Source: Ophiocordyceps camponoti-saundersi (nom. inval.) (lineage: Eukaryota > Ascomycota > Sordariomycetes > Hypocreales > Ophiocordycipitaceae). Taken from it: 10,264 nucleotides of DNA. A model generated the notes under the pieces. It searched no databases, was not told where the DNA came from, and was given only the letters and a program-made list of their open reading frames with translations. Positions 1 through 8,803 of this stretch are shown here, piece by piece. The stretch lies in NCBI GenBank assembly GCA_003339415.1, contig PDHQ01000730.1, positions 1 through 10,264 on the forward strand, read 5' to 3'. Both the position numbers and the translations under genes were made by a program. Positions within the stretch are counted from its first letter, which is position 1, and each line of letters starts with the position of its first letter.

Positions 1-127
1 GATTAAGGCGTTATTATTTATATTTACTACTTATAAGAAAGGATATCGGTCCCTACTACGTTTTCGGATAAGACTTAAGAGATAATATCTAAATCTAAAA
101 AATAAGGGGTAAAGGAAAATTATTATA
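1..127. other. Left flank outside the element, AT-rich, no gene seen
   Basis: This short flank precedes the left LTR. The first 60 bases contain no CpA or TpG, so it is RIP-altered as well. I see no ORF, RNA gene or repeat partner within the window. It is probably another degraded repeat. Confidence 0.5.
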
Positions 128-341
128 CGGTCTACTAGCTAGATAAGTTAGAGGCTAAGGGATTAAATAAGCTAATCACAGGTATAAGAAATAGGCTTAA
201 TACGAAGATTAATAGGTGCCCTTATTAATTAATATATATATATATCCTCTAGGAATAACTGCCCCCCACACGGGCAGTTAAGTAAATATTAGTCACATAA
301 CCGGAATAACGCTATTCCCTTTTAACCTTCCCCCTCTAGCT
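128..341 (-). repeat. 3' LTR (left copy)
   Basis: This repeat aligns without large gaps to 9215-9427, with about 27 substitutions and one single-base indel, so about 87% identity by hand count. Most differences are transitions. This copy keeps CpA where the right copy has TpA, as in cccacacggg at 265-274 against a TpA-rich version at 9351-9360. It is therefore the less mutated copy. The shared block starts at cggtc and ends at tagct. It contains a (TA)n tract near 232-245 and a hairpin at 256-280. Confidence 0.9.
256..280. other. Perfect 9-bp hairpin inside the 3' LTR
   Basis: The arms taactgccc (256-264) and gggcagtta (272-280) are exact reverse complements around a 7-base loop. The right LTR keeps the structure. 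A hairpin in an LTR could sit in the transcribed R/U5 part or act as a protein site. The sequence does not say which. Confidence 0.7.
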
Positions 342-476
342 AGTTTATTACTAACACTAAAGTAATAAATTAAAATCTGAAAATGAAATGGATAAAAGGA
401 AGGATAAAGAGCAAGCTAATAAATAAGAAAGAAACAAATAATAGGAAGAAATAGGCTATAATAGCTTAGTAAATAA
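342..476. other. Tail between the extra ORF and the 3' LTR
   Basis: These 135 bases between the third ORF and the left LTR are purine-rich on the plus strand. Read on the coding (minus) strand they are pyrimidine-rich, so they do not contain an obvious polypurine tract next to the 3' LTR. The purine-rich run aggggg-aagg on the minus strand lies just inside the LTR repeat instead. No gene is visible. Confidence 0.45.
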
Positions 477-2234
477 TCAGATCTCGCCAGATCCTATTAT
501 AGATAAAGACTTCACAGATAATACTATCTGGTTAGGTCTATTAAGTGCCTTAACAATGTCTAAGGTTTATTTAAAAAGAACCTAATTATCACGGAGTTCT
601 TTTCGCAACTTATTATTCTCCTGCTTAAGTACCTAGAGTCTGCTATTAACCTATGTTATCTACTTAACAGGAGGCGATAAATATCCAGGTTTAAGGTTAT
701 AGTTATTAGCCTTAAGGAGAGCATTAATCTTCTTTTATATTCTAGTTATAAATACCTCTCTATCCTCTTTATTATCCCTAATAGTCGCTAGACTAGTTAT
801 TAATTCAGCTACTATTATCGGCTTAGTAGCGGCATTCTCTATAAATACGTCGTCTATTTGTTAGCTAACAACTTATCTATTATTACTTAAGGAAGAGTTA
901 GAACTAGAAATAGCGATAAGAGGAGCCTTATTAACTGCAGGGGTCTAGGCTAGGGCTCTTCCACTTAGCACGTCCTGTTTAAAATAGCTTATCTATTTCG
1001 TTATACAACCCTTACTTATAGGTTTCACCTTAGTAGCTATCGCTAGCAATAATAATAATACTATAGCTAATATCGTCGGTGGTGGCTTTCTTACTAGCAG
1101 TTTTTATCGCTTATACTTCGTGGCCGCCTAATAGTCTGCTCTGTCCCGTGCTACCTTATCGAGTAATCGTTTCAGCGTGCCTTAGCCGGCATTTAATAAC
1201 TCGATAAGGGCCACTATAGTTTATATAGTGTTATTATTAGGGCTTAGGTTAGTCTATAGTTTATCGATCCGCTTAGTAGTCTTCGCTAGCGCTATATATA
1301 TTTCTATCTTATTACCCGATACCAGGTGCAATATGTGATAGATTCGACGCAATACTGCCCGATAGATTTAACGTCTAAAGTGTCCGATTTAAACTTCCGT
1401 TATGCTATTAATCGAGAGGTTATTAGGAGGGTTTTTAATATAGTCGTTAACCTTAAGCGTTAAGCTGTAGAAATCTTATAGAGGCGTTCGGGCTAAGATA
1501 AAAAATATAATACCGACGTCGTTAGCGATAAGGAATAGCTCCTTTAGGGTATATAGGTATATAGGTAGGTACTATAACTCGAGGGCCTCTACTTTAGAGA
1601 CCCCCTATAACTTAGCAATACGGGGTATAATAACTTTATTTTCTGCTTTTATCTATATCGTCCTAATAACTAGCTAAGCTACCTATTAGCTATCCTAGGC
1701 TTTGTTTTTAAAGTTACTATTAGCTAGCTTAATTATATAATTTGTTACTTTCTTCTAAGATCTTAAAATCTTAATCTATTTAAGATGGCAATCGCGGGTA
1801 AGGTGAGCGTATACCTTATTAAATTCTGCCTTAGAAGCTGCCTATATAAGAGCCGCTATATTAGCTAGCTTATTAGAGTCTGCTAGTAGAGGTAAAGGGT
1901 GTTCGTCCGTTAGCTCCCCTTTAGCATTTTATCCTAGCCTACGGAAAATAAAGTTCGCATCCTGCGATTAAAGGAAGCAGTTATATAGTATTCTTATAAG
2001 TAGGATATATTTATCCGGGCGGATAGAACGCTTCCTATTATAATAATCCTTATAAAATGCTTTAAATAACGTTCCTCGAAAGTCCTTATCTTTACTATAG
2101 ACGTCGAGCTCGCCCGATAGTTAGCATAGCATATTTTCGTTATCGGAAATATAGTTAGGCGTTTCTTCTCGGGTTCTCGTATCCTAAGATATACTTATTA
2201 TAGGGGCCTTGCCCTTAGATAGTCGCGGGGCTAT
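477..2234 (-). pseudogene. Third ORF of the retroelement, 585 codons, unknown family, RIP-inactivated
   Basis: I do not recognise this protein. One frame runs from an ATA codon at 2234-2232, read as a RIP-altered ATG and followed by APRLSKGKAP, to a TGA at 479-477. It holds about 32 internal TAA or TAG codons and I saw no frameshift. Residues about 43-112 look like a folded domain: LDVYSKDKDFRGTLFKAFYK, then IRPDKY, LIRILYNC, ANFIFRRLG and GELTDEH. The middle is basic and low in complexity. Residues about 386-400 form a hydrophobic Leu run that was probably Pro-rich before RIP. Residues about 531-565 form a charged heptad-like coiled coil (LKQENNKLRKELRDN). It codes on the same strand as gag-pol, downstream of integrase and inside the LTRs. 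CpA and TpG are commoner here than in pol. The start and the reality of the ORF are inferred from protein-like composition. A captured host gene or an element-specific accessory protein are both possible. Confidence 0.7.
540..644 (-). other. Predicted C-terminal coiled coil of the third ORF
   Basis: About 35 codons rich in Leu, Glu, Lys, Asn and Arg, with hydrophobic residues at heptad-like spacing. Only three or four positions are RIP stops, most simply former Gln. This suggests that the product formed oligomers or bound a partner. Confidence 0.55.
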
Positions 2235-2436
2235 CTTAGAAAAGAAAAGGGTAAGAAAAATATAGATAGGTTATGAAAAGGCTCGAAAAACGAGGGTGCA
2301 CGATAATGTAGTCCTATTATAGTGCGTAGTTAGTTAAAAGGTAGATATTGCGGGAGGACGAGAAGGTAAGGTTGCGAAACTATAAAGTAAGGAAAAGAAA
2401 AGTATATAAAGGAAGAGAGGAAGGAAAACGACGTAG
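2235..2436 (-). promoter_or_regulatory. Pyrimidine-rich spacer and possible promoter/leader of the third ORF
   Basis: On the coding strand this stretch is strongly CT-rich, with runs such as ccttcctctcttcc followed by tttatatac (around 2401-2430) and cttacccttttcttttc just before the start at 2234. CT-rich tracts ahead of a start codon are common in fungal promoters. Together they suggest that the third ORF had its own transcript or leader. An untranslated linker in a single genomic RNA is the alternative. Confidence 0.4.
2280..2296. repeat. 17-bp motif copy upstream of the third ORF
   Basis: The motif ggctcgaaaaacgaggg matches 15 of 17 positions with 8787-8803, which lies upstream of gag. 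Here ctcg and cgag flank an A5 loop, so the copy is also a small inverted repeat. It lies 46 bp before the third-ORF start. The gag copy lies 61 bp before the gag start. Confidence 0.4.
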
Positions 2437-2619
2437 TTATACTTAGAGTTTCCGTAGGCCTGCCGGCTTGCTAGGTAGCAGCTAATTATTAGGCCTTAAA
2501 TAGTTAGGTCGGTTATAATATTTCTTTAGCGAGTCCTTATAGAATAACAGCCCCTAAGCCCCTTTAATAGATAAATAGTTAATATGCCTTAGTATCTAGG
2601 ACGTCCTCCTAACCTAGTA

Positions 2620-3660
2620 GCATAGCTTAAACGGCCTAATTTACGTTAGCTTAAGTTTCCTAATAGCTCCGTTTATAGCTAGATAGACTTATATGCTAGG
2701 GGTTAGACTAGACTTGTCTCTTTTATCGTAGATAGATATCCTATAATATATAATCTCGTCAAACTTACCTCTAGCTGCCTATCTCCGGTATTTAGCTTAG
2801 CTTATAAATTCTATAATAAGGTTAGCATATCTCCCTTATAGGGGCTATTCCACCTACTTTCCTAATCTTAAAGCTTTACGTAATAATCTTATAGATTAAA
2901 ATAAATTTAGGCCGGTCTATACTATTCCGTAAAGCACTTTAGTAGGTAAGTAGCCTAAGGTCCTAATAACCCTATAGTTAAGTTACCGTATAACTATTAG
3001 CAGATATTCGGACGAAGTGTTTTTAGGAGGCTATAACCTCTTTAAGAGTTACTAAAAGATCTTATTTATTACTTTAACTAAACCTATACTACGATATAAC
3101 TTAGATAGCGCCGTTACTTAAAGTATATCTCTTACCGTTAAGAAGGCTAAAACTTCCCTCGATAAAAAGGCGGAACCTAAGTCGGAGTAGATAGCTATAG
3201 GTATAATCGTAATAAAGTCTAGCTAATTTCTTAGCCTAATAATAGTCTCCGAGGCTCCCGTTATTCGGTAGGCTATAAGCTATATAAAACGAGAAAAATA
3301 GTCGACTAATACTAGCATAAACTTAGTCCTATCTGCGGCCGTTAGGAATAGTCCTATATAGTCTATAGTAAGGACCTGAAAGGGTGCTAAAATAGAGATT
3401 AGCTAATCCGGCGCCTTCGGCTTTCGGTTAGAATATAAAGTATATTCTTTATAACTTACTATATAGGATATAATGTCCTAAGCTATTCTAGGCTAGAAGA
3501 TATATATATAGAGTCGCCGACGCGTAGTATTTAGCTTAAAGTAGCTACTTAAATTATAAGCTTAGTAGAGTGCTTACGGGATCTCGTATCGGAGAAGGTA
3601 TCTCTGCTATTTAGTTAAATAACTCCCTTTATATAGTAGGGCATTCGTTTATATTAACTA
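2620..3660 (-). other. Integrase domain, D,D(35)E with Glu changed to Lys
   Basis: The N-terminal zinc-binding module is recognisable by spacing (ALY*AYNLSSY ... SYKEY), but its His and Cys positions are Tyr. The core has Asp in VLTIDYIG (3363-3361), Asp in AIYSD.GSAF (3183-3181) and, exactly 35 residues later, Lys in SIGLVKVINK (3075-3073) where Glu is expected. A GAA-to-AAA change after T is a normal RIP outcome. The C-terminal part contains KVLYG and an IRPFKL segment resembling the GPF of the GPY/F module. It is catalytically dead. Confidence 0.88.
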
Positions 3661-4080
3661 TTTAAAAGATACCGCCTATCGTCTAATACGATTTGCCGAG
3701 ATACGATTAAGTTCGTTAGGAACCTTACTATATTATAGCTAATTAACTATATCTGCGTAATAGTAGTCTATATAATAGTCTAATAGCCTCGATATCCTAT
3801 CCGTCTCTCTTACGAGTGCTATAGCTGCTCGGAGGTCTACTCGGGTCTTATTATCTTCTTTTTCCTAAGTCTATAAGGCTAATAAGGCATTCTATTAGAG
3901 CGCAGTTAGTTATAGCAAAGGGGTGCCCGTCTTATTAGTAGGTGGTTTCTTAAGGGGCATACCCGCTAGGTATTTAAGGAGCGCCTTATAGCCTTATAGG
4001 CTATCTTTCTATTTCTATAGTCCGGTATTAGTGTTAACTATTCCCTAGTCTGCAATATCCGCAGCTTAATATTCGTTAGA

Positions 4081-4520
4081 TAGGAAGATTATCCTAGATA
4101 AACTATCCGCAGCCTAGTTTCGCGAACCCTTAACGTGGGCAATCTTAATATTTAGCAGCCGCAGCTTAGTTACCTATCGAGCGTAGATACCTTTATAGCC
4201 CTTAGAAGTTAGGAACTATATAATAGGGAAGTGGTCTATAAAGATAGTTAATTTATCTATTATGCAGAATAGATGTTAGTAGCGACGGCAGAATTCGACT
4301 AAAGTATAAAGTTCCCGCTTATATATTCTATAGTTACGCTATATCTTCGTAAAGAGAAAGGAGTCGTATAAAATCGGCACTAGGCTATCTCCTTATTACT
4401 ATAGGATAACGTAGCCTACTCCGAACCTTAAAGTATCTATATATATAAGTACCGGCTTATTAAGTTAAGGCCCGTAGATAGCTACTACTACTTCGGCGAG
4501 AGACTTAAGGATTATAAAGG
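4081..4520 (-). other. RNase H domain
   Basis: This is the RT-linked RNase H that removes the RNA template. The first Asp lies in YIDTLRFGVGYVIL (4437-4435), the Glu in KRELYTLVEFCRRY (4314-4312), and a later Asp in GSRN*AADSLSR (4107-4105). All three are retained. FIDHFPI fits the TDH-K/P strand. The order and spacing match Ty3/gypsy RNase H. Stops interrupt it, for example three in a row at the end of the first strand. Confidence 0.85.
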
Positions 4521-4620
4521 ATAAAGCCTTAGATAGCCCCTATAAGAAGGGAATATTTCTAGTAAGTCGCGTTAATAGTCGGGAGAACTTTGCGCAATTA
4601 ACTATCTATCTCCGGCAGGG

Positions 4621-5460
4621 TCCGATTACTCTAAGAAATACCCTAACTTACCTCTAATTCGTTAGCACCGGCTATTCTTAGATTTTCTAAAGCCTCCTAG
4701 GCTTAATTATAATCCGTCTACCTATATAATACGTCTATCCTACTACTAGGATTTCTATTATGCTAAGAAAGACCTTCTTAAAACTTAACCGGAGTAAGGC
4801 CTATAATAATCTAGGCAGAAAGTGGTCCCTAATAAACGCCTATTATTCCTCGAACGTAGTATATTTTAAGAAGATATCGTCTATATAGTTGTTAAGAGGC
4901 GCAATATAATAGCCTTTAGCAGGGACCGCTAATAGAGATAGTTCGGGCAGAGGTTCGGGTATAGCCCTAAATGCTAGCTTCGTTATTTCGGTAAAGCTAT
5001 AAGCTGCGGATTAAGTCCCCTAAGGGAGCCTTATAGGCTATAATTAGGAAAAACTAGGGATTTAAAACGCTAGAACGTAGCGCAGTTTAAATGCGACGGG
5101 TATAGCCTAGTAGCTATACTTTAAGTCGAACATACTAAATAAACCTATTCTTAGATCTAAGAGTCTATTATAGAGCTCCGATAGTAACGGGATAGTAGTG
5201 CCTAGCAAGTCTTCGTTAACGTTATAGTAGTTAATTATTAATCGCATTTCAGCTTATAAGTTAGACTCGTCCTTAACTACTATAATAAGTTCCGCCGACT
5301 ATTAGCTTAACTTACCGTTAGCCGCTGCTATATACTTATAGATTCCTAAGTTAATATTCTTACGAATAATTTTATTTATCTAGTATTATTCTAGAGCACT
5401 CTATCTTTTCTTCTTACTGCGGCATTATAGTTTAGTTCCCGGTATAATCCTCGGGTAATG
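4621..5460 (-). other. Reverse transcriptase domain
   Basis: An N-terminal segment with PGTKL leads to ALE*Y*INKIIRKNINLG, then AELIIVVKDES, which matches the usual 'SP-IVVVKKKDG' strand. Motif A is FSMFDLKYSY with the catalytic Asp at 5127-5125. Motif B reads RLP*GT*SA. The active site YIDD is intact at 4887-4876. The LRLSFKKVFL and GRRIIIKPRRL segments, then PVLTN and FLRVIG, match the thumb and connection of Ty3/gypsy RTs. Motif B has a Pro-Gln-Gly-like form in place of the PFGL of most fungal gypsy elements. Confidence 0.88.
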
Positions 5461-6239
5461 TAGGAATAAGTCTATAGGTAGCATATCGCGTGTATCCTAA
5501 CCCTTAAGATTACGATAGGTGTAAAACGTGCGTGTAATCTCCTCTCTTAAGTAATCCGGGACTAAAGGTTTAAGCGTAATACTATAGGCGTCAAACTATA
5601 CTATAACTAAATATTTATTAATAGAATTGTTAATTTCTCGTCGCTAAACTCTCCTTTATATTAGGAATAGTGACGCCGATAGCCTATCTGCCTATAGCTT
5701 AGGCTAGTATTATCTACTTAACCGTTATTTAGTTATAGGTCTAGTAACTAGATCGCTCTATAATTATTAGGGACTATTAAGTACGGTCTCTGTAGCAGCC
5801 GTAGTTAAGGAAAGAAGATTAGAATCGACGAGGGGGTAATAGTAAGAAGTAAGAGCATAATTTATATAAAAGTCTATCTGAGTTTGCATATATATAGCCT
5901 GCCTTGTTAATCTAGGGGCGTGGCTTATAAATAAAGCAATCGGGTCTATAATAAAATATGCAAAGTCTAAACTAATAATAATATTTCTAGTTAGCTGCAG
6001 TTTTATAACCTGCCTAGGTTAGCGCTAATAACCTAGTTTAACGATTTAATCTAGTTATCGTTATTATTCTTAGAAGTTAAGTCCTTAGAAGAGGTGTCGG
6101 AGTCGTTCTTATTATCGCTATCTATATCTTCGGACGTTAATTTAGGGAGCCTAATAAACTTCCTTAAGATAGGCGGGGCGTTAGGCGCTAGGACTAACTT
6201 CTATCTTAGCGATATAGCTATTTGCGGGCCTTGCAAGGC

Positions 6240-6640
6240 TACTAGTATGTTACCTTAATTACGATCTCTAATTATTAAAGTGCCGGTCTTAATATAGATA
6301 ACGGCGTTAACGTTAAAGAGCTAAGGCATACCTAATAGAAGGGGTAAGTTATCGACCACGTTATTATTTTTAGGCTTAACGATCGCCTAGACTTCTCTAA
6401 TTACCCTAAAGACGTTTATATTTAGGATAGCAAAGTTATAAACGGGAATGCGCGATCTATCCGCGACTTTTATAGCTAGCTTGCTAAACCTAATATCCTT
6501 CAGGTTTATAACGGGGATCTTATTACGATTAGCAAAGTCATAGTTAATAAAACTTGCCTAAGACCCTTAGTCTGCTATTATATTCTTATCTGCTAGCTTT
6601 AGGGACTTGTTTTTGCTATCGACTTAGAATAAGATAGTGT
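6240..6640 (-). other. Retropepsin-type aspartic protease domain
   Basis: The active-site segment reads IIAD*GS*ASFIN, with Asp at 6572-6570. This matches the retroelement consensus of a hydrophobic pair, Asp, x, Gly and a downstream FI. The position after Asp is a TAA, most simply a former Gln, whereas retropepsins usually have Ser or Thr there. Near the C-terminal end LLLGMP*LFNVNAVIYIKTG fits the 'LGMPWL...NA.IDI..G.L' block of fungal gypsy proteases. The domain is in phase with Gag and out of phase with RT. Confidence 0.82.
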
Positions 6641-7535
6641 ATAGAACTCTAAAGGTTTTATAATCTCTAGTTTCTTTAATTAAACGGGTATTTATATCCT
6701 GCCTAGCTAGGTTAACTCTATTACTGCTAATATGCACTACTTTAGACTTACCCTTACCCTTACTTTTAGCCTTCGTCTTAATAGAGGTTTATCTCTTACG
6801 TGACGAGAGATGCCTAAATTGCTTAGCCCCTTCTAGACTTACCTGCTAGAAATCTACTAGATTAATAGGCATAATAAATCTCTTCGCTAGTTTAATCTAA
6901 TTAATATTACCTAAGCTATCTCTTACCTAGACTTCCGCTAAACCCTTAGCCCTCTTTTTCTTATTAGCTATTATGCTCTTCTTAGCACTTAATAGTCCTA
7001 GCTAATTAGGCACTTTAGGCGTTTTATGATATAAGGTTGCCTCTAGGTCTAAATTGTTCTTAAATATTTCCTCTAAGAGTATCGGGTTGATTAATCTCTT
7101 TTTAATCGGTAGTTTACTAAGTCCGGCTGCTATAACTAATACTATAAGTGCGTTACGAACTATCTTACTAAGTTTAACGTTATCTCTATCTATTATAGCA
7201 AGTAATTAGAGCTTACGAGCCATAGTATTAGTATTATTAATGCTACCTATATTACCTTATGCGGACTTATTAATTCCTAAACTAATAATATTAGAATAAA
7301 CGTTCCCACTGCTATCTATAGGTATATCGTAGAGTTTGTTAATTAGACCTTGGCAGAGGTTCCGTTCTAAGAGGTTTTAATATCTAAGGTTAACCTGGTG
7401 CGCCGTAATAGCCTAGGTTATTAGTGGAGGTATAGCAATTGCCTATTAAAGGGGCTTCGGGCCTCTGCCGACTACGGTTAAACCTCTTAAGATATCTTTC
7501 TCCTAACCTTAAAGCTACTGCGCTTCGGGAGTAAT

Positions 7536-7577
7536 ATAAGACGTGGCGTAGTGCCCGGGTTGCCCGTATTTAAAGCA
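7536..7577 (-). other. CCHC zinc knuckle of Gag, two Cys lost to Tyr
   Basis: The 14 codons read CFKYGQPGHYATSY. The spacing is exactly C-x2-C-x4-H-x4-C. Cys1 and His9 remain, while positions 4 and 14 are Tyr (TAC and TAT in place of TGC and TGT). Both are G-to-A changes after T, as RIP produces. The knuckle bound the genomic RNA and could no longer hold zinc. Confidence 0.9.
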
Positions 7578-7676
7578 AATAACCTAGTCTAGTAGAAAGG
7601 AAAGTAAACTATTTACGTATACGTTAGTCGAGTCCTTTAGGTTTGCCTAGTTAACCTATCTGCTATTATTACTACT

Positions 7677-7781
7677 ATAGCCTCCGCGATAGCCTCCGCG
7701 ATACTTACTCTAGCGGTTATTCTAGCGGTAGTTATTTAAAGAGCGATAAGACCTACCTCGACCTCCACGATAGGTCCCACG
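7677..7781 (-). other. Arg/Gly-rich (RGG-type) segment in Gag
   Basis: About 35 codons read RGTYRGGRGRSYRS, then RGGYRGGYSS after a short Asn/Arg stretch. The DNA shows it as a near-tandem repeat, cctccgcgatag twice at 7681-7702. RGG boxes bind RNA, so this segment probably helped the adjacent zinc knuckle hold the genomic RNA. It sits about 30 codons before the knuckle. Confidence 0.7.
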
Positions 7782-8786
7782 ATTTAAGCTATTAAGACGA
7801 TCTATCTAGTCTAGACGAACGTTATCTCTAGGATATCCCGTCTAGTTAGGTTAGTCCTAGTAGCTTACTATAGTTATATTAGTAGTAGCTTAGGGAGTTA
7901 ATACTTACTAACGGGGCTTATATCCTAGTCTCTCCTTAACTAATATATTAGGGGAGTAACTAAACTTCTCTTAGAAGAGCTATCGTATAATTAAGGCCGT
8001 TACTACCTACTTACGGGCCTAGCGCTTAACTTATTCCATAAGACGAATATCCTTAGCTGCCTAGACAATATCCTATGCTTCTATAAGACTTAAAGCTATT
8101 ATAGCTCGTTAAGCAGTTATAATATATCGAAGTTCTTAGTTAGCTATGCCCGTAATAAACTTTTAGATAATTATACTAAGGATAGCTATCTCTAATAGGG
8201 GAAGGACCTATGTGGCCGATACTCGGTCTTATCCCCTAATAGACCGAAGTATCTAGCGAGTGCGATTATAGTACGTCTGGAGCGACTTACTATCCTACTA
8301 GCCGAATATTATCGGCACTCGAGGTTACTATAGGATATAATTTAGAGCAAATCTCTCCTCGAGTAATATTTGCAAAACTTTTAGGTTTACTTTAGTTACT
8401 ATACTATTTCTAGTATTAATATAGACGTTATAGAGTAACGTATTGCCGTTAATAAAGTTAGCGGCTACGCCTACTAAGCTAATATTAATTACTCGGATTT
8501 TATCGTTATAGTAAGGTATATTACTATTAAGGCGAATAAAGGCGAGGTCGATTGCCTCTAGCTAGCGATAGGCGCTATATATCCTATCGAACTTACTAAT
8601 ATCTGCCTAGGTTAGTGGCTTAATCTATCGGCTATTCCTACTATCCTAGTAAGGCTGATTATAAGAAGCTATAAGATTTAGTTAAAGCCGATACTTGCCG
8701 AGGGCATATGCAGCTAATGCCTCTATAATAACGTTGTTTAGAAAGATTAGTTCTAGGTTATAGAATAGAGTAGGGAAAAGGGACGA

Positions 8787-8803
8787 GGCACGAAAAACGA
8801 AGG
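8787..8803. repeat. 17-bp motif copy upstream of gag
   Basis: The motif ggcacgaaaaacgaagg matches 2280-2296 at 15 of 17 positions, on the same strand and at a similar distance from a start codon. Confidence 0.4.

Larger units (their letters stand above)
2437..6015 (-). pseudogene. pol: Pol: reverse transcriptase, RNase H and integrase, RIP-inactivated
   Basis: This frame of about 1190 codons encoded the enzymes that copy the element's RNA into DNA and insert it. It is shifted by one base from the Gag-protease frame and takes over near 6005-6015. After an N-terminal stretch of about 185 codons the domains are RT (about residues 185-465), RNase H (about 500-645) and integrase (about 785-1130). 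Most catalytic acidic residues survive, but the integrase Glu is Lys, its zinc-binding His and Cys residues are Tyr, and each 20 codons carry up to several TAA or TAG stops. Stop placement fits former Gln or Trp codons. The end near 2437 is a guess, because every candidate stop could be a RIP product. No chromodomain is visible. The gene is non-functional. Confidence 0.9.
6006..8726 (-). pseudogene. gag: Gag-protease fusion frame, RIP-inactivated
   Basis: One frame of about 907 codons runs from an ATA at 8726-8724 (apparently a former ATG, before EALAAYALGKY) to about 6006. It encodes the structural Gag protein, which packages the RNA in virus-like particles, followed in phase by the aspartic protease. 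The capsid-like part covers about residues 1-310 (for example PLT*ADISKFD and EAIDLAFIRLN). An Arg/Gly-rich stretch follows at 316-350 and a CCHC knuckle at 384-397. A charged, Lys-rich linker (KAKSKGKGKSK) comes next, then protease from about residue 696 to 829 and an acidic Ser/Asn tail. Stops are TAA or TAG only, as RIP at Gln and Trp predicts. No terminator between Gag and protease is distinguishable from RIP stops. The start is inferred. Confidence 0.87.

Noticed and set aside
232..245. TA tract as a TATA box
   Set aside because: RIP creates TA-rich sequence throughout, and the LTR transcription start cannot be placed, so the tract is noted only as a repeat.
1549..1569. Tandem gtatatag units
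   Set aside because: Two or three short units inside the third ORF, in a window where TA-rich words are common. No independent support as a repeat.
2437..2640. A chromodomain after integrase
   Set aside because: I looked for the aromatic and VKWKG-type motifs on the coding strand and found none. Only a weak GPF-like segment precedes this stretch.
6747..6763. Telomere-like units (ccctta repeated)
   Set aside because: There are only about three short units, and they encode the Lys/Gly linker KGKGK in the Gag-protease frame, so no telomeric origin is needed.
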